Shown here piece after piece: positions 1-13,208 of a stretch of DNA of 64,000 bases (its first letter is position 1; each line of letters opens with the position of its first letter). The DNA is from Hydractinia symbiolongicarpus. Taxonomy: Eukaryota; Cnidaria; Hydrozoa; Anthoathecata; Hydractiniidae. Location: NCBI RefSeq assembly GCF_029227915.1, contig NC_079887.1, forward strand, positions 3,410,001-3,474,000, given 5' to 3'. Made by a program: the position numbers and the translations under genes. The notes under the pieces were generated by a model. That model was not told where the DNA came from. It saw nothing but the letters and a program-made list of their open reading frames with translations, and did not search any database.

Positions 1-360
1 GCTTTTAACAGTGAAACGATTGACTGCGGGACTTAATTGAACTGATTTTGGACTATGACCTTATAAATGTGATAATTGAGACAATCGGACTCCAAGAAAT
101 AACATTCTTCTTAATTTGACATGATTGCCGGAACTCAGCGATTACACTGAGCGCTGGGATAGCACTTATTTTAAAAATGTAGATAAATAAGCCATTTTGT
201 ACTGGGGGACCAATCCTAGCTGTTATCGCGCGCTGACGAATTAGCGAAAGTTTCAAAAATTGCATTTCATTGACTTTCTAACGGTGTCAGTTCGTTTGAG
301 TTACAACGGTTGGGTCACATATTCGTATTAGCGATATTCTTCTGATATTACTAGGTTGCA

Positions 361-3357
361 TCGCTTTTAACAATGAAACGATTTACTGTGGGACTTAATT
401 GAACTAACTTTGGACTGTGACCTGATAAATGTGATAAATGAGACATTTGGACTCCAAGAAATAACATTCTTCTTAATTTGACATGATTGCCGGAAGTCAG
501 CGATTACACTGGGCGCTGTGGTAGCGCTCCATTTAAAAATTTAGATAAATAAGTGATTTATTACTGTGGGACCAATCCTAGCCGTTATCCCGCGCTAAAG
601 AATTAGAGACAGTTTCAAAAACTACATTTCATTGACTTTCTAACAGTATCAACCCGTTTGTGTTACAACAGTTGAGTCACATATTCGTACCAACATGTAT
701 TTAGCGATATTTATCTGATATTACTAGGTTGCATCGCTTTTAACAGTGAAACGATTGACTGTGGGACTAAATTGAACTGATTTTGGACTGTGACCTTAGA
801 AATGTTATAAGTGAGACAATTGGACTCCAAGAAGTAACATTCTTTCTAATTTGATATGATTGTCGGAACTCAGCGATTACACTGGGCGCTGTGGTAGCGC
901 TTCATTTAAAAGTTTAGATTAATCAGTCAGTTTTTGCTGTGGGACCAATCGTAACCGTTATCGCGCGCTGAAGAAATAGCGACAGTTTCGAAAACTACAT
1001 TTCATTGACTTTCTAACAGTATCAATCCGCTTCAGCTACAACGGTTGCGTCACATGTTCATACCAACATGTATTTAGCGATATGTTTTTCATATTACTAG
1101 GTTGCATCGCTTTTAACAGTGAACGATTGACTGTGGGACTTAATTGAACTGATTTTGGACTGTGACCTTATAAATGTTATAAGTGAGACAATTTGACTTC
1201 AAGAAGTAACATTCTTCTTAATTTGACATGATTGCCGGAAGTCAGCGATTACATTGGACGCTGTGGTAGCGCTTCATTTAAAAATTTAGATAAATAAGTC
1301 AATTTTTATTGTGGGACCAATCCTAGCCCTTAGCGCGCGCTAAAGAAATAGAGACAGTTTTAAATACTACATTTCATTGATTTTCTAACGGTATCAGTCC
1401 GTTTCAACTACAACAGTTGCGTCACATATTCGTACCAACATGTATTTAGTGATTGTTACCGATATTACTAAGTTGTATCGCTTTTAACAGTGAAACGATT
1501 GACTGTGGGACTTAATTGAACTGATTTTGGACTATGACCTTATAAATGTAATAAGTTTGACAATTGGACTCCAAGAAATAACATTTTTCTTAATTTGACC
1601 TGATTGCCGGAATTCAGCGATTACGCTTAGCGCTGGGGTAGCACTTCATTTAAAAATGTAGATAAATAAGCCAATTTGTACTGGGGGACCAATCCTAGCT
1701 GTTATCGCGCGCTGACGAATTAGCGACAGTTTCAAAAATTGCATTTCCTTGAATTTCTAACGGTGTCAGTTCGTTGGAGTTACAACGGTTGGGTCACATG
1801 GCGATATTCTTCTGATAGTGATTGATTTAGTGATTGTTTTCGATATTACTAAGTTGTATCGCTTTTAACAGTGAAACGATTGACTGCGGGACTTAATTGA
1901 ACTGATTTTGGACTATGACTTTATAAATGTGATAATTGAGACATTTGGACTCCAAGAAATAACATTCTTCTTAATTTGACATGATTGCCGGAAGTCAGCG
2001 ATTACACTGGGCGCTGTGGTAGCGCTCCATTTAAAAATTTAGATAAATAAGTGATTTATTACTGTGGGACCAATCCTAGCCGTTATCCCGCGCTAAAGAA
2101 TTAGAGACAGTTTCAAAAACTACATTTCATTGACTTTCTAACAGTATCAACCCGTTTGTGTTACAACAGTTGAGTCACATATTCGTACCAACATGTATTT
2201 AGCGATATTTATCTGATATTACTAGGTTGCATCGCTTTTAACAGTGAAACGATTGACTGTGGGACTAAATTGAACTGATTTTGGAGTGTGACCTTAGAAA
2301 TGTTATAAGTGAGACAATTGGACTCCAAGAAGTAACATTCTTTCTAATTTGATATGATTGTCGGAACTCAGCGATTACACTGGGCGCTGTGGTAGCGCTT
2401 CATTTAAAAGTTTAGATTAATCAGTCAGTTTTTGCTGTGGGACCAATCGTAACCGTTATCGCGCGCTGAAGAAATAGCGACAGTTTCGAAAACTACATTT
2501 CATTGACTTTCTAACGGTATCAATCCGCTTCAGCTACAACGGTTGCGTCACATATTCATACCAACATGTATTTAACGATATGTTTTTCATATTACTAGGT
2601 TGCATCGCTTTTAACAGTGAACGATTGACTGTGGGACTTAATTGAACTGATTTTGGACTGTGACCTTATAAATGTTATAAGTGAGACAATTTGACTTCAA
2701 GAAGTAACATTCTTCTTAATTTGACATGATTGCCGGAAGTCAGCGATTACATTGGACGCTGTGGTAGCGCTTTATTTAAAAATTTAGATAAATAAGTCAA
2801 TTTTTATTGTGGGACCAATCCTAGCCCTTAGCGCGCGCTAAAGAAATAGAGACAGTTTTAAATACTACATTTCATTGATTTTCTAACGGTATCAGTCCGT
2901 TTCAACTACAACAGTTGCGTCACATATTCGTACCAACATGTATTTAGTGATTGTTACCGATATTACTAAGTTGTATCGCTTTTAACAGTGAAACGATTGA
3001 CTGTGGAACTTAATTGAACTGATTTTGGACTATGACCTTATAAATGTAATAAGTTTGACAATTGGACTCCAAGAAATAACATTTTTCTTAATTTGACCTG
3101 ATTGCCGGAATTCAGCGATTACGCTTAGCGCTGGGGTAGCACTTCATTTAAAAATGTAGATAAATAAGCCAATTTGTACTGGGGGACCAATCCTAGCTGT
3201 TATCGCGCGCTGACGAATTAGCGACAGTTTCAAAAATTGCATTTCCTTGAATTTCTAACGGTGTCAGTTCGTTTGAGTTACAACGGTTGAATCACATGGC
3301 GATATTCTTCTGATAGTGATTGATTTAGTGATTGTTTCCAATATTACTAAGTTGTAT
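361..3357. repeat. Satellite A HOR, 1,498 bp 4-mer, two copies
   Basis: The four-monomer block after position 361 is repeated at an offset of 1,497-1,498 bp: landmarks at 735, 1107, 1478 and 1860 recur at 2233, 2605, 2976 and 3357. Rare variants are shared between copies, such as the one-base-short GTGAACGATTG and the monomer junction with an inserted TGATAGTGATTGATTTAGTG near 1,815 and 3,313. A third, rearranged partial copy follows from about 3,360. Confidence 0.9.
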
Positions 3358-6300
3358 CGCTTTTAACAGTGAAACGATTGACTGCGGGACTTAATTGAAC
3401 TGATTTTGGACTATGACCTTATAAATGTAATAAGTTTGACAATTGGACTCCAAGAAATAACATTTTTCTTAATTTGACCTGATTGCCGGAATTCAGCGAT
3501 TACGCTTAGCGCTGGGGTAGCACTTCATTTAAAAATGTAGATAAATAAGCCAATTTGTACTGGGGGACCAATCCTAGCTGTTATCGCGCGCTGACGAATT
3601 AGCGACAGTTTCAAAAATTGCATTTCATTGACTTTCTAACAGTATCAACCCGTTTGTGTTACAACAGTTGAGTCACATATTCGTACCAACATGTATTTAG
3701 CGATATTTATCTGATATTACTAGGTTGCATCGCTTTTAACAGTGAAACGATTGACTGTGGGACTAAATTGAACTGATTTTGGACTGTGACCTTAGAAATG
3801 TTATAAGTGAGACAATTGGACTCCAAGAAGTAACATTCTTTCTAATTTGATATGATTGTCGGAACTCAGCGATTACACTGGGCGCTGTGGTAGCGCTTCA
3901 TTTAAAAGTTTAGATTAATCAGTCAGTTTTTGCTGTGGGACCAATCGTAACCGTTATCGCGCGCTGAAGAAATAGCGACAGTTTCGAAAACTTCATTTCA
4001 TTGACTTTCTAACGGTGTCAGTCCGTTTGAGTTTCAACGGTTGGGTCACATATTCGTACCAACATGTACTTAGCGATATTTATCTGATATTACTAGGTTG
4101 CATCGCTTTTAACTGTGAAACGATTGATTGTGGGACTTAATTGAACTAACTTTGGACTGTGACCTGATCAATGTGATAAATGAGAAAATTAGACTCCAAA
4201 TAACATTCTTCCTATATTGACATGATTGCCTAACCTCAGCGATTAGACTGGGCGCTGTTGTAGCGCTTCATTTAAATATTTAAATTAATCAGTCAGTTTT
4301 TGCTGTGGGACCAATCCTACCCGTTATCGCGCGCTGAAGAAATAGAGACAGTTTTAAATACTACATTTCATTGACTTTCTAACAGTATCAATCCGTTTGA
4401 TTTACAACGGTTGGGTCACATATTCGTACCAACATGTATTTAGCGATATTTATCTGATATTACTAGGTTGCATCGCTTTTAACAGTGAAACGATTGACTG
4501 TGGCACTTAATTGAACTAACTTTGGACTGTGACCTGATCAATGTGATAAATGAGAAAATTGGACTCCAAATAACATTCTTCTTAATTTGACATGATTGCC
4601 TAACCTCAGCCTTTACACTGGACGCTGTTGTAGCGCTTCATTTAAAAATTTAAATTAATATGTCATTTTTTACTGTGGGACCAATCCTAGCCGTTATCGC
4701 GCCCTGAAGAAATAGCGACAGTTTCAAAAACTACATTTCATTGACTTTCTAACAACAAACAATCCGCTTCAGTTACAACGGTTGCGTCACATATTCGTAC
4801 CAACATGTATTTAGCGATATTTATCTGATATTACTAGGTTGCATCGCTTTTAACAGTGAAATGATTGACTGTGGCACTTAATTGAACTAACTTTGGACTG
4901 TGACCTGATCAATGTGATAAATGAGAAAATTGGACTCCAAATAACATTCTTCTTAATTTGACATGATTGCCTAACCTCAGCGATTACACTGGACGCTGTT
5001 GTAGCGCTTCATTTAAAAATTTAAATTCATCTGACATTACTAGATTGCATCGCTTTTAACAGTGAAATGATTGAGTGTGGGACTTAATTGAACTAACTTT
5101 GGACTGTGACCTGATAAATGTGATAAAGGAGACAATTGGACTCCAAGAAAAAACATTCTTCTTAATTTGACATGATTGCCTAACCTCAGCGTTTACACTG
5201 GACGCTGTTGTAACGCTTCATTTAAAAATTTAAATTAATATGTCATTTTTTACTGTGGGACCAATCCTAGCCGTTATCGCGCCCTGAAGAAATAGCGACA
5301 GTTTCAAAAACTACATTTCATTGACTTTCTAACAATAAACAATCCGCTTCAGTTACAACGGTTGCGTCACATATTCGTACCAACATGTATTTAGCGATAT
5401 TTATCTGATATTACTAGGTTGCATCGCTTTTAACAGTGAAATGATTGACTGTGGCACTTAATTGAACTAACTTTGGACTGTGACCTGATCAATGTGATAA
5501 ATGAGAAAATTGGACTCCAAATAACATTCTTCTTAATTTGACATGATTGCCTAACCTCAGCGATTACACTGGACGCTGTTGTAGCGCTTCATTTAAAAAT
5601 TTAAATTAATATGTCATTTTTTACTGTGGGACCAATCCTAACCGTTATCGCGCGCTGAAGAAATAGCGACAGTTTCAATTACTACACTTCATGGACTTTC
5701 TAACAGTATCAATCCGTTTGAGTTACAACGGTTGAGTCACATATTCGTACCAACATGTATTTAGCGATATTTATCTGATATTACTAGGTTGCACCTCTTT
5801 TAACAGTGAAACGATTGACTGTGGGACTTAATTGAACTAACTTTTGACTGTGACCTGATAAATGTGATAAATGAAAAAATTGGACTCCAAGAAATAGCAT
5901 TCTTCTTAACTTGACATGATTGCCTAAACTCAGCGATTAAACTGGGCGCTGTTGTAGCGCTTCATTTAAAAATTTAAATTAATAAGTCATTTTTTACTGT
6001 AGGACCAATCCTAGCCGTTATTGCGCCCTGAAGAAATAGCGACATTTTCAAAAACTTTATTTCATTGACATTCTAACGATGTCAGTCCCTTTGAGTTACA
6101 ACGGTTGCGTCACATATTTGTACCAGCATGAATTTAGCGATATTTTTCTGATATTACTAGGTTGCATCGCCTTTAACAATGAAACGATTGACTGTGGGAC
6201 TTAATTGAACTAACTTTGGACTGTGATCTGATAAATGTGATAAATGAGAAAATTGGAATTCAAGAAATAACATTCTTCTTAATTTGACATGATTGCCGGA

Positions 6301-6559
6301 ACTCAGTGATTACACTGGCCGCTGTGGTAGCGCTTTAATTCAAAATTAGGATAAAAAACTCATTTTTTGCTAAGGGACCAATTCTAGCCGTTAGCGCGCG
6401 CTGAGGAAATAGTGACAGTTTCAAAAACTACATTTCACTGACTTTCTAACTGTGTCAGTCCGTTTAAGTTTCAACGGTTGGGTCATATATTCGTACCAAC
6501 ATGTATTTAGCGATATTCATCTGATATTACTAGGTTGCACCGCTTTTAACAGTGAAACG

Positions 6560-9543
6560 ATTGACTGTGGGACTTAATTGAACTAACTTTTGACTGTGAC
6601 CTTATAAATGTGATAAATGAAAAAATTGGACTCCAAGAAATAGCATTCTTCTTAATTTAACATGATTGCATAAACTCAGCGATTACACTGAGCGCTGTTG
6701 TAGCGCTTCATTTAAAAATTTAAATTAATAAGTCATTTTTTACTGTGGGACCAATCCTAGCCGTTATCGCGCCCTGAAGAAATAGCGACAGTTTCAGAAA
6801 TTTCATTTCATTGACTTTCTAAGGGTGTCAGTCCGTTTGAGTTACAACGGTTGCGTCACATATTCGTACCAACATGAATTTAGCGATATTTTTCTGATAT
6901 TACTAGGTTTCATCGCCTTTAACAATAAAATGATTGACTGTGGGACTTAATTGAACTAACTTTTGACTGTGACCTGATAAATGTGATGAATGAAAAAATT
7001 GGACTCCAAGAAATAGCATTCTTCTTAATTTGACATGATTACCTAAACTCAGCGTTTACATTGGGCGCTGTTGTAGCGCTTCATTTAAAAATTAAGATAA
7101 GAAAGTCATTTTTTACTGTGGGACCAATCCTAGCCGTTATCACGCGCTGAAGAAATAGCGACAGTTTCAAAAACTACATTTCATTGACTTTCTAACGGTG
7201 TCAGTCCGTTTGAGTGTAAACGGTTGGGTAACATATTCCTACCAACATGTATTCAGCGATATTCCTCTGACATTACTAGATTGCATCGCTTTTAAAAGTG
7301 AAATGATTGACTGTGGGACTTAATTGAACTAACTTTTGACTGTGACCTTATAAATGTGATAAATGAAAAAATTGGACTCCAAGAAATAGCATTCTTCTTA
7401 ATTTGACATGATTGCATAAACTCAGCGATTACACTGAGCGCTGTTGTAGCGCTTCATTTAAAAATTTAAATTAATATGTCATTTTTTACTGTGGGACCAA
7501 TCCTAGCCGTTATCGCGCCCTGAAGAAATAGCGACAGTTTCAGAAACTTCATTTCATTGACTTTCTAAGGGTGTCAGTCCGTTTGAGTTACAACGGTTGC
7601 GTCACATATTCGTACCAACATGAATTTAGCGATATTTTTCTGATATTACTAGGTTTCATCGCCTTTAACAATAAAATGATTGACTGTGGGACCTAATTGA
7701 ACTAACTTTTGACTGTGACCTGATAAATGTGATGAATGAAAAAATTGGACTCCAAGAAATAGCATTCTTCTTAATTTGACATGATTGCCTAAACTCAGCG
7801 TTTACATTGGGCGCTGTTGTAGCGCTTCATTTAAAAATTAAGATAAGAAAGTCATTTTTTACTGTGGGACCAATCCTAGCCGTTATCACGCGCTGAAGAA
7901 ATAGCGACAGTTTCAAAAACTACATTTCATTGACTTTCTAACGGTGTCAGTCCGTTTGAGTGTAAACGGTTGGGTAACATATTCCTACCAACATGTATTT
8001 AGCGATATTCCTCTGACATTACTAGATCGCATCGCTTTTAAAAGTGAAATGATTGACTGTGGGACTTAATTGAACTAACTTTTGACTGTGACCTTATAAA
8101 TGTGATAAATGAAAAAATTGGACTCCAAGAAATAGCATTCTTCTTAATTTAACATGATTGCATAAACTCAGCGATTACACTGAGCGCTGTTGTAGCGCTT
8201 CATTTAAAAATTTAAATTAATAAGTCATTTTTTACTGTGGGACCAATCCTAGCCGTTATCGCGCCCTGAAGAAATAGCGACAGTTTCAGAAATTTCATTT
8301 CATTGACTTTCTAAGGGTGTCAGTCCGTTTGAGTTACAACGGTTGCGTCACATATTCGTACCAACATGAATTTAGCGATATTTTTCTGATATTACTAGGT
8401 TTCATCGCCTTTAACAATAAAATGATTGACTGTGGGACTTAATTGAACTAACTTTTGACTGTGACCTGATAAATGTGATGAATGAAAAAATTGGACTCCA
8501 AGAAATAGCATTCTTCTTAATTTGACATGATTACCTAAACTCAGCGTTTACATTGGGCGCTGTTGTAGCGCTTCATTTAAAAATTAAGATAAGAAAGTCA
8601 TTTTTTACTGTGGGACCAATCCTAGCCGTTATCACGCGCTGAAGAAATAGCGACAGTTTCAAAAACTACATTTCATTGACTTTCTAACGGTGTCAGTCCG
8701 TTTGAGTGTAAACGGTTGGGTAACATATTCCTACCAACATGTATTCAGCGATATTCCTCTGACATTACTAGATTGCATCGCTTTTAAAAGTGAAATGATT
8801 GACTGTGGGACTTAATTGAACTAACTTTTGACTGTGACCTTATAAATGTGATAAATGAAAAAATTGGACTCCAAGAAATAGCATTCTTCTTAATTTGACA
8901 TGATTGCATAAACTCAGCGATTACACTGAGCGCTGTTGTAGCGCTTCATTTAAAAATTTAAATTAATATGTCATTTTTTACTGTGGGACCAATCCTAGCC
9001 GTTATCGCGCCCTGAAGAAATAGCGACAGTTTCAGAAACTTCATTTCATTGACTTTCTAAGGGTGTCAGTCCGTTTGAGTTACAACGGTTGCGTCACATA
9101 TTCGTACCAACATGAATTTAGCGATATTTTTCTGATATTACTAGGTTTCATCGCCTTTAACAATAAAATGATTGACTGTGGGACCTAATTGAACTAACTT
9201 TTGACTGTGACCTGATAAATGTGATGAATGAAAAAATTGGACTCCAAGAAATAGCATTCTTCTTAATTTGACATGATTGCCTAAACTCAGCGTTTACATT
9301 GGGCGCTGTTGTAGCGCTTCATTTAAAAATTAAGATAAGAAAGTCATTTTTTACTGTGGGACCAATCCTAGCCGTTATCACGCGCTGAAGAAATAGCGAC
9401 AGTTTCAAAAACTACATTTCATTGACTTTCTAACGGTGTCAGTCCGTTTGAGTGTAAACGGTTGGGTAACATATTCCTACCAACATGTATTTAGCGATAT
9501 TCCTCTGACATTACTAGATTGCATCGCTTTTAAAAGTGAAATG
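6560..9543. repeat. Satellite A HOR, 1,492 bp 4-mer (2 x 746), two copies
   Basis: Private variants recur at exactly 1,492 bp: GTATTCAGCG at 7,249 and 8,741, and GGACCTAATT at 7,689 and 9,181. The junction GACATTACTAGAT recurs at 7,269, 8,015, 8,761 and 9,507, which gives a 746 bp dimer nested inside the tetramer. Edges are approximate because flanking monomers belong to related subtypes. Confidence 0.88.
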
Positions 9544-10970
9544 ATTGACTGTGGGACTTAATTGAACTAACTTTGGACTGTGACCTGATAAATGTGATAA
9601 ATGAGAAAATTGGAATTCCAGAAATAACATTCTTCTTAATTTGACATGATTGCCGGAACTCAGTGATTACACCGGCCGCTGTGGTAGCGCTTCATTTAAA
9701 AATTTAAATTAATAAGTCATTTTTTACTGTGGGACCAATCCTAGCCGTTATCGTGCGCTGAAGAAATAGCGACAGTTTCAGAAACTTCATTTCATTGACT
9801 TTCTAACGGTGTCAGTCCGTTTGAGTTACAACGGTTGCGTCACATATTCGTACCAACATGAATTTAGCCATATTTTTCTGATATTACTAGGTTTGAACTA
9901 ACTTTTGACTGTGACCTGATAAATGTGATAAATGAAAAAATTGGACTCCAAGAAATAGCATTCTTCTTAATTTGACATGATTGCATAAACTCAGCGATTA
10001 CTCTGAGCGCTGTTGTAGCGCTTCATTTAAAAATTTAAATTAATAAGTCATTTTTTACTGTGGGACCAATCCTAGCCGTTATCGTGCCCTGAAGAAATAG
10101 CGACAGTTTCAGAAACTTCATTTCATTGACTTTCTAACGGTGTCAGTCCGTTTGAGTTACAACGGTTGCGTCACATATTCGTACCAACATGAATTTAGCG
10201 ATGTTTTTCTGATATTACTAGGTTTCATCGCCTTTAACAATAAAATGATTGACTGTGGGACTTAATTGAACTAACTTTTGACTGTGACCTGATAAATGTG
10301 ATGAATGAAAAAATTGGACTCCAAGAAATAGCATTCTTCTTAATTTGACATGATTGCCTAAACTCAGCGTTTACACTGGGCGCTGTTGTAGCGCTTCATT
10401 TAAAAATTAAGATAAGAAAGTCATTTTTTACTGTGGGACCAATCCTAGCCGTTATCACGCGCTGAAGGAATGGCGACAGTTTCAAAAACTACATTTCATT
10501 GACTTTCTAACGGTGTCAGTTCGTTTGAGAGTAAACGGTTGGGTAACATATTCCTACCAACATGTATTTAGCGATATTCCTCTGACATTACTAGATTGCA
10601 TCGCTTTTAACAGTGAAATGATTGACTGTGGCACTTAATTGAACTAACTTTGGACTGTGACCTGATAAATGTGATAAATGAGAAAATTGAAATTCCAGAA
10701 ATAACATTCTTCTTAATTTGACATGATTGCCGGAACTCAGTGATTACACCGGCCGCTGTGGTAGCGCTTCAATTCAAAATTAAGATAAAAAACTCATTTT
10801 TTGCTGAGGGACCAATCCTAGCCGTTAGCGCGCGCTGTTGAAATAGTGACAGTTTCAAAAACTACATTTCACTGACTTTCTAACGGTGTCAGTCCGTTCA
10901 AGTTTCAACGGTTGGGTCATATATTCGTACCAACATGTATTTAGCGATATTCATCTGATATTACTAGGTT

Positions 10971-13208
10971 GCACCGCTTTTAACAGTGAAACGATTGACT
11001 GTGGGACTTAATTGAACTAACTTTTGACTGTGACCTTATAAATGTGATAAATGAAAAAATTGGACTCCAAGAAATAGCATTCTTCTTAATTTGACATGAT
11101 TGCCTAAACTCAACGTTTACACTGGGCGCTGTTGTAGCGCTTCATTTAAAAATTTAAATTAATAAGTCTTTTTTTTCTGTGGGACCAATCCTAGCCGTTA
11201 TCGCGCCCTGAACAAATAGCGACAGTTTCAAAAACTTCTTTTCATTGACTTTCTAGTGGCGTCAGTCCGTTTGAGTTACAACGGTTGCGTCACATATTTG
11301 TACCAGCATGAACTTAGCGATATTTTTCTGATATTACTAGGTTGCATCGCCTTTAACAATGAAACGATTGAATGTAGGACTTAATTGAACTAACTTTGGA
11401 CTGTGACCTGATAAATGTGATAAAGGAGACAATTGGACTCCAAGAAAAAACATTCTTCTTAATTTGACATGATTGCCTAAACTCAGCGATTACACTGGGC
11501 GCTGTGGTTGCGTTTCATTTAAGAATTAAGATAAGAAAGTCATATTTTACCGTGGGACCAATCCTAGCCGTTATCTCGCGCTGAAGAAATAGCGACAGTT
11601 TCAGAAACTTCATTTCATTGACTTTCTAACGGTGTCAGTCCGTTTGAGTTACAACGGTTGCGTCACATATTCGTACCAACATGAATTTAGCGATATTTTT
11701 CTGATATTACTAGGTTCCATCGCCTTTAACAATAAAATGATTGACTGTGGGACTTAATTGAACTAACTTTTGACTGTGACCTGATAAATGTGATGAATGA
11801 AAAAATTGGAATTCAAGAAATAACATTCTTCTTAATTTGACATGATTGCCGCAACTCAGCGATTACACCGGCCGCTGTGGTAGCGCTCCAATTCAAAATT
11901 AAGATAAAAAACTCATTTTTTGCTGAGGGACCAATCCTAGCCGTTTGCGCGCGCTGAAGAACTAGTGACAGTTTCCAAAACTACATTTCACTGACTTTCT
12001 AACGGTTTCAGTACGTTTAAGTTTCAACGGTTGGGTCATATATTCGTACCAACATGTATTTAGCGATATTCATCTGATATTACTAGGTTGCACCGCTTTT
12101 AACAGTGAAACGATTGACTGTGGGACTTAATTGAACTAACTTTTGACTGTGACCTTATAAATGTGATAAATGAAAAAATTGGACTCCAAGAAATAGCATT
12201 CTTCTTAATTTGACATGATTGCCTAAACTCAACGTTTACACTGGGCGCTGTTGTAGCGCTTCATTGAAAAATTTAAATTAATAAGTCTTTTTTTTCTGTG
12301 GGACCAATCCTAGCCGTTATCGCGCCCTGAACAAATAGCGACAGTTTCAAAAACTTCTTTTCATTGACTTTCTAGTGGCGTCAGTCCGTTTGAGTTACAA
12401 CGGTTGCGTCACATATTTGTACCAGCATGAACTTAGCGATATTTTTCTGATATTACTAGGTTGCATCGCCTTTAACAATGAAACGATTGACTGTAGGACT
12501 TAATTGAACTAACTTTGGACTGTGACCTGATAAATGTGATAAAGGAGACAATTGGACTCCAAGAAAAAACATTCTTCTTAATTTGACATGATTGCCTAAA
12601 CTCAGCGATTACACTGGGCGCTGTGGTTGCGTTTCATTTAAGAATTAAGATAAGAAAGTCATATTTTACCGTGGGACCAATCCTAGCCGTTATCTCGCGC
12701 TGAAGAAATAGCGACAGTTTCAGAAACTTCATTTCATTGACTTTCTAACGGTGTCAGTCCGTTTGAGTTACAACGGTTGCGTCACATATTCGTACCAACA
12801 TGAATTTAGCGATATTTTTCTGATATTACTAGGTTTCATCGCCTTTAACAATAAAATGATTGACTGTGGGACTTAATTGAACTAACTTTTGCCTGTGACC
12901 TGATAAATGTGATGAATGAAAAAATTGGAATTCAAGAAATAACATTCTTCTTAATTTGACATGATTGCCGCAACTCAGCGATTACACCGGCCGCTGTGGT
13001 AGCGCTCCAATTCAAAATTAAGATAAAAAACTCATTTTTTGCTGAGGGACCAATCCTAGCCGTTTGCGCGCGCTGAAGAACTAGTGACAGTTTCCAAAAC
13101 TACATTTCACTGACTTTCTAACGGTTTCAGTACGTTTAAGTTTCAACGGTTGGGTCATATATTCGTACCAACATGTATTTAGCGATATTCATCTGATATT
13201 ACTAGGTT
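10971..13208. repeat. Satellite A HOR, 1,119 bp 3-mer, two copies
   Basis: The diagnostic GCACCGCTTTTAACAG monomer start lies at 10,971, 12,090 and 13,209, so the spacing is 1,119 bp, or three 373 bp monomers. The rare TTTGTACCAGCATGAAC variant is also repeated at 1,119 bp (11,281 region and 12,400 region). Confidence 0.88.

Noticed and set aside
53-265. Minus-strand 70-codon frame in satellite A
   Set aside because: A chance frame inside one monomer, not kept in neighbouring monomers.
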